Of a stretch of DNA of 64,000 nt, positions 45,801-56,367 are shown in pieces. The DNA is from Dasypus novemcinctus (Eukaryota; Chordata; Mammalia; Cingulata; Dasypodidae). Numbering within the stretch: position 1 is the stretch's first letter; each line of letters begins with the position of its first letter. The position numbers and the translations under genes were made by a program. The DNA lies in the NCBI RefSeq assembly GCF_030445035.2, contig NC_080680.1:95485157-95549156 (forward strand). Reading direction: 5' to 3'. The notes below the pieces were generated by a model. That model had not been told where the DNA came from and did not search any database. It saw only the letters and a program-made list of their open reading frames with translations.

Positions 45801-46662
45801 TTTTGGTATGTTGTGTTATCATTATCATTTATTTCAAGGTAGTCATTGATTTCTTTTGAGATTTCCTCTTTGACCCACAATTTTTCTAAGAGTTTGCTGT
45901 TTAATTTCCAAATTGTGGTGTGAAATCTGGATCTCTGTTCCTTGCAAATTTCCAGCCTTACTCCAGTGTGGTCAGAGATATTGTTTTGTATGATTTCAAT
46001 CTTTCTGAATTCATTAAGCCTTTCTCTGTGGCCTAGCATATAGTCTATCTTGGAGAATGATCCATGTGTACTTGAGAAAATTGTATATTCTTCTGTGTTT
46101 GGGTGTAATGATCTATATATGTCTATTAAATCTGGCTTCTCTATTATACTGTTGAAATACTTTGTTTCTTTAGTGAATCTCTTTTGAGATGTTCTGTCCA
46201 GAGTTGATAATGGTGTATTAAAATCCCCCTCTATAATGGTAGATGCATCTATTCTTTCACTTAGTTTTTCCAGCGTTTGCCTCATGTATTTAGAGGCGCC
46301 CTTGTTAGGAGCATAAATATTTATGATGGTTTGATCTTCTTGACAGATTGTCCCTTTCACTAATATGTAGTATCCTTCTTTGTCTCTCACAATTGTTTCA
46401 CATTTAAAGTCTATTTTGTCTGATATTAATATAGCAACTCCTGCCTTTTTTTTTTTTGGTTATTTTTTGCTTGTATGATTGTTTTCCAACCATTCACTTT
46501 CAGCCTCCATGAATCTCTGGGTCTAAGATGTGTCTCTTGTAGACAGCATATAGATGGGTCATATTTCCTTATCCAATGTCCCTTTCTGAATCTTTTGATA
46601 GGTGAGTTTAATCCATTAACATTCAGTGTTATTACTTTCAAGGAATTATTTATGTTAGCCAT
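42840..46662 (-). pseudogene. L1 ORF2 (endonuclease/reverse transcriptase), copy C, broken
   Basis: It starts MANINNSLKVITLNVNGLNS at 46662. Endonuclease text NGLNSPIKRFRKGHW and QETHLRPRDSW is followed by IDYMLGHRERL and ISDHTGVRLEI in a 204-codon piece (45776-46390). The linker/RT fingers lie in a 205-codon piece (45180-45797, with [15 protein letters not shown]). RT core text [13 protein letters not shown] is in 44614-45147, and the FADDMI codons are at 44544-44561. The C-terminal tail is in 43255-43770 and 42966-43250. About seven pieces imply about six breaks over 1,274 codons. Confidence 0.92.
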
Positions 46663-46743
46663 ATTTTGATTGGGCTTGTGTTTGTCATATGTTGTTTGTT
46701 TGTTTGTTTGTTTTCCCGTCTGTTTTTGTGTTTTTTGTTGCTC

Positions 46744-47714
46744 TTACACTCTCCTCCAATTCTGCCTGTCCTGTTTTTTCCTATCTACCTGCAAAACTCC
46801 CTTTAGAATTTCTTGAAGGGGAGATTTCTTGTTGACATATTCTTTCAGTTTCAGTTTACCTGTGAATATTTTGAACTCTCCATCATTTTTGAGTTGTAGT
46901 TTAGCTGGATAGAGTATTCCTGGTTGGAAATTTTTTTCTTTTAGTACCTTGACTATATCATACCACTGCCTTCTTGCCTCCATGGTTTCAGATGAGAAAT
47001 CAGTAGTTAATCATATGGAGCTTCCCTTGTATGTGATGGTTTTCTTTTCTCTTGCTGCTTTTAGAATTTTCTCTTTGTCTTGAGCGTTGGATAATTTGAC
47101 AAGTATATGTCTTGGGGTGGGTCTGTTGGGGTTTATGATGATTGGGATGCACTGTGCTTCTTGCATATGTACATCTGTCTCTTTCAGTAGATTTGGGAAG
47201 TTTTCAGCCAGTATTTCCTGCAGCACTCCTTCTGATCCCTTTTCCTTCTTTTCTCATTCTGGGATGCCTATAATATGCATGTTTGAGCGTTTTGCATTGT
47301 CATTCAGGTCCCTAAGTCCTAGCTGGATTTTTTCTATCTTTTTATTGACCAATTCTACTATCTGTTTGATTTCCGATGTACTGTCTTCCACAACACTAAT
47401 TCTCTCCTCTGCCTCTTTTAGTCTGCTGATATTTGCTGCAAGTGTATTTTTGATTTCTTGAACTGTGGTGTTCATTCCCATATATCTGTTATCTTTTTGC
47501 GTATGTCTGCAATTTCCCCTCCAAGTGTTGTCTTCATGTTTTTAACCTCTTCCTTTACTTCATTAAATTTGTCGGTGATAAATGTTCTGAGATCTTTCAT
47601 TACTTGTGCGAAGTTCTGCTCCCCTTCCTGGTTTTTAGTTTGTTCATTAGATTCAGCCATGTTTTCCTGATTACTGGTTTGGTTTGTAGATTTTTGTTGC
47701 TGTCTGGTCATCAT
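46744..47714 (-). pseudogene. L1 ORF1, copy C, broken
   Basis: It starts MMTRQQQKSTNQTSNQE at 47714. The coiled-coil part is split between 47472-47714 and 47254-47481 (LKEAEERISVVEDSTSEIKQ). RNA-recognition text RPTPRHILVKLSNAQDKEK is in 47011-47226. The C-terminal domain ends LQEILKGVLQVDRKKQDRQN at 46744-46983. Four open pieces cover about 323 codons. The gap to ORF2 is about 80 bases. Confidence 0.9.
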
Positions 47715-49782
47715 TTTATCTTGACGGGTTTAATCAGTTCCTTAGCTTCTTTGTTTAGTGTTGGGGATTAATTAGCTGTTGTTCTTGTGTAAGTGTTATA
47801 TCTTCTCTTTGTCACTTTGTTCTTCTTATTCTAATTTCTTATTGCTGGTTGAGTTCACTTTAAATAAAGTATTAGTGCCGGGGAAAGGCAATTGTGTAAG
47901 CAAGGAAAAAGTGTAAAGTAGTATTGGTGATATATGTTAACAGAGCTACGATATGAGATCTGGGAGGATGGCTGTTAGATTCATGTAAGTTGTGTAGAGT
48001 TATAGCAGTAGGTAGAGTACCTATAATGAGGTAGTCGACTGAATATGGGAGGAATATAGTATGAACTAAAAAGGTATTGTTTTCGTGAGAGAAGGAAAGA
48101 GAAAAGAAAGGCAATAGTTTCAAGAGTGAATAAAAGACAGAAAACAAAACAAATGTATTAGAAATTAAGAGTTGGACACTTTGGGGATCAAAGAAAGGGA
48201 GGTGGGATATAGGAGTGACAGTAGATGATGGAGGATATCAAGATGTACGGGAAAGGGGATAGTGTAGGTAGCCAAAATCAATTCACACAGAAATGAGGCA
48301 GTGGAGGGTGAGGAAACCCAGCAAATGTCAGGTGTTCCCTGCAGCGCCTTTTGTATAATTAAGATAAAATAAAATAAGAAGAAAATGAGGGACAAGATAG
48401 AGAAGGAAAAAAAAAGAGAGAGAAAAAAAGAGAAGAAAGGAAGAAAAAAAAGGGGGTGGGTAAAGGGAGGGGAACAAGTAGGGAAAAGAAAAAAAAGAAC
48501 CACAATAGAACCACAATAGCTACAACAACAACAACAACAAGAAAACCATAAATAACTGAAAAAGAAACAAAACAAAACAAAAAAAGACTTTGGGGGATAT
48601 GCTGGGAGAAAAGACTAGGAGATACTTCAATGTTAGCAATCAGGACATTAAAAAAATAAAAAATAAAATAAAATAAAAAATAAAAACAAAGCAAAACAAA
48701 ACAAAAAAGAAAAAATGCAAACTTTGAGGGCTAGGACATTCAAGGACCTCAGATGGACCTCAGGGCATGATGGATTCAGGGATGGAAAGTCTGAGATATT
48801 GAAGACTCAAGAGGTGTGAGTCTCTGGGGTGTGGGTCATCAGGGTTTAGGGGACTCAGACCTGGCAATCTCAAATCTGGTTAACAGGGAGCCTGGGAGCA
48901 CCGCAGTGTAACACAGCCTTCAGGGATCCCCATAGCTGGGTGCCAGCCCTATGGGGGTGGTCAGATCCGCAAACTCTATCTTATGTGTCTGAACCCCGCA
49001 ATTAACTCACTCACTGGGGCTATTCTGTGGTTATATCATCAATTCAGCTTCAGGACACCTCCCACCCTGTAAGCCCCCAGAATGGCCACCTGGGGTCGCC
49101 TCTACACTGCAGCCAATTTAATGACATAGATCATAAGCCAGGCCCGGGGGTGGGGCTCCAGCCAGAATTGCCGACAACAGAGTCCAAAATCGAAATTCCC
49201 ACCCTTTGCAAAATATTCCCCCAATCGGCTTTGAGACATCTCTCCTCCCCCTCACCAGACTCTGTAAACAGCCTCCTGGTTATGTCCCTTTATTGCCAGC
49301 AATCTAAGTCCACTGCAGATTGGCAGCTGGGCTTGGGGCAGCTGGGCTCCAGGTGGAAGCGCTATTACTTGTGTCTGCAATAAAAAATTCCCTGCTTCAC
49401 AACAAATCCCCCGTTTGTCTCCCCAAATCGGTCTGCAAAGGCCTCCTGTCCTGTGAACCCCCCAACAGCCCACTCAGGGCTCACGAATTCCCAGTACCAC
49501 AGCACCTCCAAATATCGCTGCCGCAGCACTGGTTCCGCGGCTCCACCCACTCTAGGAGGGAGCGTCCTGCATGCAGCTCTCACCTCCGTGCAATAGAGTC
49601 TCAATTATATCTTATAGACTAATCCTCTCCATTACCTTCCCACCAAATTGATGTCCAGACACCTCCTGCCCTGCAAAAATCCCAAAACAACCTGGTCCCA
49701 AAGAACCTCCAATGCTGCTCAGCCACTTCTTTGCAGGAGAGACCGTCAGGTAAGCTCACTCAGCCACCATCTTGCCCCGCCC
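47715..49782 (-). promoter_or_regulatory. L1 5' UTR/promoter region, copy C, with four ~200-bp modules
   Basis: The organisation matches copy A: a purine-rich plus-strand block (about 48060-48720), then four tandem modules starting near 48940, 49142, 49331 and 49549. It lacks the ~450-bp segment found in copy D and in the sense insertion at 28.8 kb. Confidence 0.8.
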
Positions 49783-50013
49783 TCATTTTCATTCATTTTA
49801 AGGTAGTTACTAATTACTTTTGAAATATCCTTCTCAACTCACAGTTTGTCTAAGTGTGTGTTGTTTGACTTCCATATCTTTGTGCCTAATCTGGTTTTCC
49901 AGCCTTTACTGATTTCCAGCTTCATTCCATTGTGGTCAGAGAAATTAGTTTGTATAACTTCAATCTTTCTGAGTTCATTGAGCATTTTTCTATGGCCTAG
50001 CATGTGGTCTATC

Positions 50014-51146
50014 ATGTCAAAGCTGACAGTGTTTTTTTTCATATAGTTCTCTCAAAAACTTTGTTGGTTTAGCATTCAGGAAGCAGGGGTCCAAGCCATC
50101 AGACAGTAAGACTTCCCACAAGTTTTTCTGAGATCACTACATCTTCCATCTTGTTTTAAAAGTTCCAAGTTTAGTTAAGTCCTCCAATGGGGCACTTTCA
50201 TTTGTGAGCTTGATTTCCAAAGGCTTGGAATTTCCAGAATTAGTTTCTATTTTCTTTGTGTCGACAGTTTAGTCCTCAATATATCTCTGTCATCTAGCAT
50301 TTTGCCATAACCTGAAAGGAAAAGCCAAGCTGCATTCTCTTAGTTTGCTTTGAAAAGTTCTTCAGCTAAATGCCCAGGTTTGCCATTTTCAAATTCTGCC
50401 TTGCATAAAACACCAGGAGTTAATTTTGATAAGATCTCTGCAAGTTTAAAACATGGATCACCTTTCCTCTGGTTTTCCAATAATAGTTTCAGCATTTACT
50501 TCTAGGCATTATAAAAAGTTTCTTTAGCATCCGTATTGCTATCAACAGTCTCTTCAAAGTGATCTAGGCCTTTTCCATCAAGCATCTCAAAATTCATCCA
50601 AAAAATACCCCTTACCCATTTATAAAACCATTACATCATTTCTGTAATTGCAAAAAGTACTTCCCCACTCCTTGGTACCAAATTCTGTATTAGTCAGCTA
50701 AAGGGGTGCTGATGCAAAATACCAGAAACTTTATAAAGGGTATTTATTTGGAGTAGGAGCTTACAGATTCTAGGCCATAAGGCATAAGTTACTTCCCTCA
50801 CCAGAGTCTATTTTCACATGTTAGAGCAAGATGGCTGCCAATGTCTGTGAGGGTTCAGGCTTCATGGGTTCCTCCCTTCCAGGGTCTTCCTATCTCTGGT
50901 TCAGAATTCCTTGCTTCCCAGGCCTCCAGTTTCAGCATCAAACTTCAACATCAAAACTCCAATGTTAAAAGCCCCAACTCTGTCCTTTGCCATGCCCTAC
51001 TGGCACAAGAAGTTTACATGATGACTTAATCAAGCAAACCTCTGAATCCAATAATAATCTAATATGCCCAGAGGAAAAGATCAGTTCATAAACATAATCC
51101 AATATTTCTTTTTGGAATTCATCAATAGTATTAAACTGCTACATTA
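50014..51146 (-). mobile_element. ERVL-MaLR-type fossil: one LTR and part of the internal region
   Basis: The LTR (about 50686-51143, antisense, about 458 bp) begins on the plus strand with 'tgtattagtcagc', the terminus typical of MaLR LTRs read in reverse. Directly inside, the minus strand reads 'ggtaccaaggagtgggg', the start of MaLR internal regions, followed by several hundred bases of non-L1 internal sequence. It lies within old L1 copy F and so is younger than that L1. It is broken, with only one LTR seen. Likely an old mammalian or early xenarthran insertion. Confidence 0.6.
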
Positions 51147-53100
51147 CATATAGATGGGTCATATTTCCTTATCCATTCTGCAAATCTGTGTCTCTCGTCT
51201 GATGAGTTTAATCCATTAACATTCAATGTTATTACTGTCAAGGAATTACTTAGATTAACCATATTTTCTTTGGGTTTATGTATGTCATATGTTGTTTTCA
51301 TTTCTCTTTTTGTGTTTTTAGTTGTTCTTACACTCCTCCAAATCTCTCTCCTTTTTTCCCTTTTCAACCTGTGAACTCCTTTTAGTAATTTTTGAAGGGC
51401 ACGTTTCTTATTGGTATACTCAATTTGCATTTATCTATGAATATTTTGACCTCTCCATTATTTTTGAATGCAAGCTTTGCTGGATAGAGAATTGTTGGCA
51501 GGAAGATTTTTCTTTTAGCACCTTAATTATATCATACCACTCCTTTCTTACCTCCATGGTTTCAGTTGAGAAATCAGCACTTAATCTTATTGTGCTTCCC
51601 TTGTATGTCATGGCTCTTTTCTCTTGATGCCTTCAGTATTTTCTTTTTCTTAAGCATTAGACAGTTTGACAAGTATATGTCTTGGAGTAGGCCTGTTGGG
51701 ATTTATGCTGTTTGGAGTGCACAGCTCTTCCTGAACATGTACATTCATCTCCCTCAATAGGGTTGAGAGGTCTTCAGCAATTATTTCTTCCAATACTCCT
51801 TCTAATCCCTTTCCCATCTCTTCTCCCAGAGATGCCTATAATGCATACATTTGTGAATTTTGTGTTGTTGTCCCTGCTGCATTTTTTCCTCTTTTTTAAT
51901 CTATTATCTGTTTGATTTCAGATGTACTGTCTTCCACATTACTAATTCTTTACTCTGCCTGTTCAATGTACTGTAATGTGCTTCCAGTGTATTTTTGATT
52001 TATTGGATTTTGCCATTCATCACCATCATATCCAATATCTTTTTATGTATGTTTTCAATATCTTCAGTATGTTCTCCCAATGTCTTTTTAATATCCTTAA
52101 TCTCTTCCTTCACTATTAAATTGGTCCATGATATTTTTTGAGCAGCTTTGATTAGTTTTTTGATGTTCTGCATCTCTTCCTTGTTTTTAGTTTGTTCATT
52201 GCACTTGGTCATGTCTTCCTGTTTATTGGTATGGTTTGTAATTTTTTGTTGCTGTCTGGTCATCTTTTTATCCTGATAATTTATTCAGTTGATTAGATTC
52301 TTTCTTTGCTCTAAGGTTTTATTTATTTGCTGTTTTTGTGTGTTTCTTTTCTCTTTGACACTTTGTTCCTCTTATACTGTTTCTTTGTCTGTGTTCCCTT
52401 GATGGAAAGAGATTCAGATCAGAGAAAATGAAAGAGGTAAGAAAAGAAAAAGAATATAGTAATGATAATAGTAAAAGTTAGAAGAGGAACCATACAAGAC
52501 CTAGGGAAATGAATATTTAACTCATGTAAGCAGTGTAGAGTAATAGGTGTAAAAAAGTGGAATACCTACAATGAAATGGGAAACTGAATAGAGAAAAATA
52601 TATAGAATGAATTAAAAGGCCAGAATGATGAGGAGCTAGGGAAAGAGAAAAGAACAGACAAAAAGAAACAAAGGTAATAAAAGAAAACAGAATAGATGAG
52701 ATAGAAATAAAACCCATAAAATTTGAGGACACAACAAAGAGAGGTGGAATGTAAGAAGAACAGAAGCAGAAAGTAGAAGATGAAGGAAGGAAAAGAGATA
52801 GCATTAGTAGACAAAATCAGTATACAAAAAGTGTGAATCAGGAAAGAGAAAAAAACAGCAAACAGGAAACAAACCAGCACCACCTAATTAAAAAAGGGGG
52901 GGGGGGGGAGGGAGGAAAGAGGAAAGAAAAACAAGAAAACAATCTTATTGAGCATATGCTGCAAGATATTAAGCATCACCCAGATATGCTTCTGGGGACA
53001 AGTCAGTGTGTTTTGTATGGCATCATATTAGGTGGATGTAAATGTGACTTTGTTATTTCCTTTATTTGGAAATTAAGTGTGGTTTAAGAAGATGTGTATA
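51147..53100 (-). mobile_element. 5' end of old L1 copy F: ORF2 start, ORF1 remnant, 5' UTR
   Basis: The text resumes at 'catatagatgggtcatattt', present in all ORF2 starts here. ORF1 is decayed across about 51330-52263, with an N-terminal piece (52000-52263, MTRQQQKITNHTNKQEDM) and short others. The 5' UTR has a purine-rich plus-strand block (52400-52930), including a run of 13 G at 52896-52908. The outer limit near 53100 is approximate. Confidence 0.7.
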
Positions 53101-54028
53101 GGTACTAAGTTGACATGGGGTGGATTGTGATGGTTATGATGTAATCAAACAGGAATCCATGAGGCCCTGTCTCAGTTGAGATGGCAGAGTGAGAATTTCC
53201 AGGGCTCTGAGTAATAACTAGGAGAAATATTTTCCTCAAAGCTCCAGAAAATAGGCAAAGGATTGTTGTAACAGAATGAGTATGGAATCAAGAAAAAAGC
53301 AACTTAAAAAGCAATATGATCTTCTGGTGTCCTTGATGTCTTTTTTCCTATCTCCTCCAGGTTGGCATGGAGTCAGCCCATTCTACCAGTGTGGGTCTCA
53401 GTTCCAGAGTGGGTAAAGTAACCCTTGTGCATGTGCACATTCTGGGGGCTGTATGTCTGGCCCAATCTCTCTGTTGTTCACCTGAAGGACTGACCTGGGC
53501 ACTTATCACATGCTCGCCATTCCAGAACTTGTCTTTCATATAGAAGATAACTCACAAAGCTTTCCTACAGAATACTGTGGGAGAACATTCACATTCACTG
53601 CAGACTGTGGGACATACAGTACAGTGCCTGGGACCATGAGGAAACTGTTTCCTAGAGAAGAAGGGGAATACATATCTGTGTAAATAAGAATTCCTAGGGC
53701 CATATGTGCATACCCAGGACAAAAATGCAGGCATGGAGAGGACTAGAGGCCCTATATTTTGACCACAAGTTATTCTCTAAGCTCATTGAGGGAGAGCACT
53801 CACACAGGTCAATCTGCAAAGTCTTGGAAAGGCATTTTTATTTTTTCCTTCTTTTTTTCTTTCGTTAAGCTCCTGGAATTCATTGAAAGCTCTGTCATAA
53901 CCCTAGCTGGTTATGGAACAGCTTAAGGAACAGAAACTCAGAGTGTAAATTACAGTGATAACACATTAAAATACAAAAAAAAGTCCAGTTTTCAATAAAG
54001 TATTACAAAACATACAAAGGAACAAGAA

Positions 54029-54382
54029 GTGATGGCCCAGGAAAAGGAGAAAATTAAAGAGATCAATGAAGAATACCTGACTTGGGACTTATCAGACAAA
54101 CCTTTAAAAAATAGTCCAAAATATCCTCAAAGAGCTAAAGGAAAATATATTCAAAAATTAAAAGAAATCATGGAACTAATAGATGAACACAAGGAGAATA
54201 TCACTAGAGAGATGAAAATTATGAAAAGGAACCTAGTAGAGCTGAAAACCACAGTAACAGAAATCAAACATTCCCTAGAGGGGTTCAATAACATATTGGA
54301 GAAGGCAGAAGAAAGAATAGGTGAACTTGTAGATAAGACAATTGAGATCATCCAGTGTAAAAAGCAGAAGGAAAAAGAATGA
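54029..54382 (+). pseudogene. HAL1 ORF1 N-terminal/coiled-coil piece
   Basis: The 117-codon open stretch contains YLTWDLSDKPLKNSPK, a long charged helix (KLKEIMELIDEHKENITREM) and LEKAEERIGELVDKTIEI, the heptad-rich ORF1p coiled coil. Downstream RNA-binding text is present in other frames to about 54960. The ORF is decayed. Confidence 0.75.
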
Positions 54383-55790
54383 AGAAAAGTGAAGAGAGCC
54401 TGAGGAACCTGTGGGCCACCATCAAGCATCCTAATAGATGCATTGTGGGAGTCCCAAAAGGAGAAGAAAGAGAGAAAGAGAAAGAGAATATTTGAAGAAA
54501 TAGTGGCTGAAAGCTTTCCAAATTTAATTTAAGACATGAATATGCACATACAAGATGCTCAATAAACCCCAAAAAGGATAAACCCAAATAGACCCACACC
54601 TTGACATATTATAATCAAGTTTTTGAAGACCGAAAAAGAGAGAATTCTGAAAGTCACAAGATTCCAAATAAGAGATCACAAGAAATCCTCAATAAGATTA
54701 TGTGACAATTTCTCATGGGAACCTTAGAGACAAGTAAGCAGTGGGATGACATATTTAAAATATTAAAAGCAAAAAATTGCCAACCAAGAATCCTGTATCT
54801 GGCAAAACTTTCTTTCTAAAAGAGACAGTAAGACATTCCCAGATCAACCAAAGGCAAGGGAGTTCACCACACTAGATTGACCCCTACAAGAGATACTAAA
54901 GTGAATTCTACAAGTTGATGGGAAAGAACAATAGACAATAGATACAAGTCTCTTAAAGAAATAGACATCTGTGGTAAAGGTAATGGCATAGGTAAATATA
55001 AAGGCAGCATTGTTATGTTTTTAGTTTGTAATGCCACTTTTTACTTTCTATATTATCTAAAAGGCAAATTCATAAGATGTAATGATAAATCAGTGATTTT
55101 GAACTCATGATCTATAAATACATTATTTGTGATATGAACTACATAAAAGTGAGGGGATGGAAAGGTATAGGAATATAGTTTGTGAATACTATTGAAATTA
55201 ACTTGATACCAAAGCAAACAAGATTGTTATAAACTTAGGGTGTTAAGTTTAATCTCCATGACTACTACAAAGAAAATTTTGGAGAATATGTAAGCTTATA
55301 GAGACAGAAAGTAGAGTGCAGGTTGCCAGGGGTGTAGGACAGAGAGAATGGGGTATTAATGCATAATGGATGTAAGGTTTCTATTTGGAGAGAGAGAAAA
55401 GTTTTGGTAATGGATGGTGATCAGAGTACTGTGACATTTTGAATATGATTCATCCCAATAAATGCTATACTTGTTTGTGGTTGAGATGGGAAAGTTTATG
55501 TTGCATATATGTTCCAAAAATTTAAGAAAAGAAAGAGCAACTAAAGAGAAAATGGCAATTAAATATGATATGTGATCCTGGACAGGATCTAATAAGGGAG
55601 GCTCAAAAAGACATTATTAGAACTTATGAAAAAATTGGAATATAGACTGTAAGCTTTATGCCAATGTTAAATTTCTTCAATTTGATAACTGCATTTAAGG
55701 TGTTTACTTAGGGAATGTACATGGAAGTCTGAAGTGTAAAAGGAGCATCCTGTATATAAGCTACACTCAAATGTTCAGAAGATAGATTAG

Positions 55791-55810
55791 GTAGCTAGCT
55801 AGCTAGCTAG
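55791..55810. repeat. (TAGC)n microsatellite
   Basis: Five tandem gtagctagct-type tetramer units in the HAL1 3' UTR, followed by a diverged GATG/GGTA-rich stretch to about 55875. Confidence 0.85.
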
Positions 55811-56039
55811 AAATGAATCAATGGACTGATGAATCAATAGATGGGTTGGTAGATGGATGGATAGATTGATCAATAAATATAATGTTACCACAAATGTGGC
55901 AAATATTAAAACTGGTTGATCTGGGTATTGGGAGGATTGGGGTATGTTGGAGCTCTCTGTTGTATTTATTTTTAACTATCGTATGTTATAAATTATTTCA
56001 GAATTAAAAATTAAAAAACACACTAATCTACACGTGGCT

Positions 56040-56260
56040 GTGAAGGTATTTTTTATATATAGTTAATGTCTATAATTAGTTGACTTTAACTAAGGGAGAT
56101 CACCTTGACAATGTGGCAGGTTCTCATCTAATTAAGTGAAAGACTTTACTAGCAAATACTGAGTTTTTCCAGAGGAAGAAGAAATTCTGCCTCAAGACTG
56201 CAACATCATCTCTTGCCTGAGAGTTTCCAACCTGAGAGCTGGTGTTGTAACTATCAAAAA
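56040..56260. other. Unclassified ancient repeat fragment
   Basis: The text 'gttgactttaactaaggg', 'attctgcctcaagactgc' and 'tgcctgagagtttccaac' matches a string I recognise from common mammalian LTR-type interspersed repeats, but I cannot name the family with confidence. Confidence 0.35.
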
Positions 56261-56314
56261 TTTTTGTGTGCTGCCTCAGCATCCATGTTACTTTGGCTAA
56301 GCCACTTGCCTCAA

Positions 56315-56367
56315 CACTCCGTAAGTTAGGCGGTGCTCTATCAGCTGAGCCACAACCACTTCCCTCA
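56315..56367 (-). mobile_element. DAS SINE head fragment (tRNA-like part only)
   Basis: On the minus strand it reads 'gggaagtggttgtggctcag' then 'ctgatagagcaccgcc', the DAS 5' head with an intact A-box-like segment. Only about 50 bp remains. Confidence 0.7.

Larger units (their letters stand above)
40067..49782 (-). mobile_element. Full-length young L1 (copy C), inactivated
   Basis: This is collinear with copy A throughout: A tail and 2.77-kb 3' UTR (40067-42839), ORF2 (42840-46662), ORF1 (46744-47714) and 5' UTR (47715-49782). The 5' end is 'ggcggggcaagatggtggct'. It inserted into old copy F, but the flanks show no clear duplication, and about 740 bp of F's ORF2 is missing at the site. Both frames carry several breaks, though individual open pieces reach 204-205 codons, so it is less decayed than copy A. 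Confidence 0.92.
27790..53100 (-). mobile_element. Very old full-length L1 (copy F) split by four insertions
   Basis: Pieces in consistent order on the minus strand are: 3' UTR (27790-28766 and 30838-32692), ORF2 3' part (32693-34769), ORF2 middle (39919-40066), ORF2 endonuclease part (49783-50013), ORF2 start, ORF1 and 5' UTR (51147-about 53100). The interruptions are a sense L1 5' UTR (28767-30837), young L1 B (34770-39903), young L1 C (40067-49782) and a MaLR fossil (about 50014-51146). All pieces show similar heavy divergence from the young copies. About 740 bp is missing at the C insertion and about 490 bp at the MaLR. Confidence 0.75.
53178..56010 (+). mobile_element. HAL1 (half-L1) retrotransposon, near full length, sense
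   Basis: It begins 'gagatggcagagtgagaa', a HAL1/L1 5' start. It contains an ORF1-like coding region, then text 'aagcagtgggatgacatatt', 'caaccaagaatcctgtatct' and 'gacattcccagatcaacc', which is the ORF1 C-terminal coding region. It runs straight into a 3' UTR with 'ggttgccaggggtgtagg' and 'ttggtaatggatggtgatca', ending in an A-rich tail near 56010. No ORF2 is present. HAL1s are an ancient lineage that keeps only ORF1. Length of about 2.8 kb fits. Confidence 0.75.

Noticed and set aside
44614-46390. An active L1 ORF2 in copy C
   Set aside because: Pieces of 177-205 codons look fresh, but they lie in different frames with stops between them. The element cannot encode a complete ORF2 protein.
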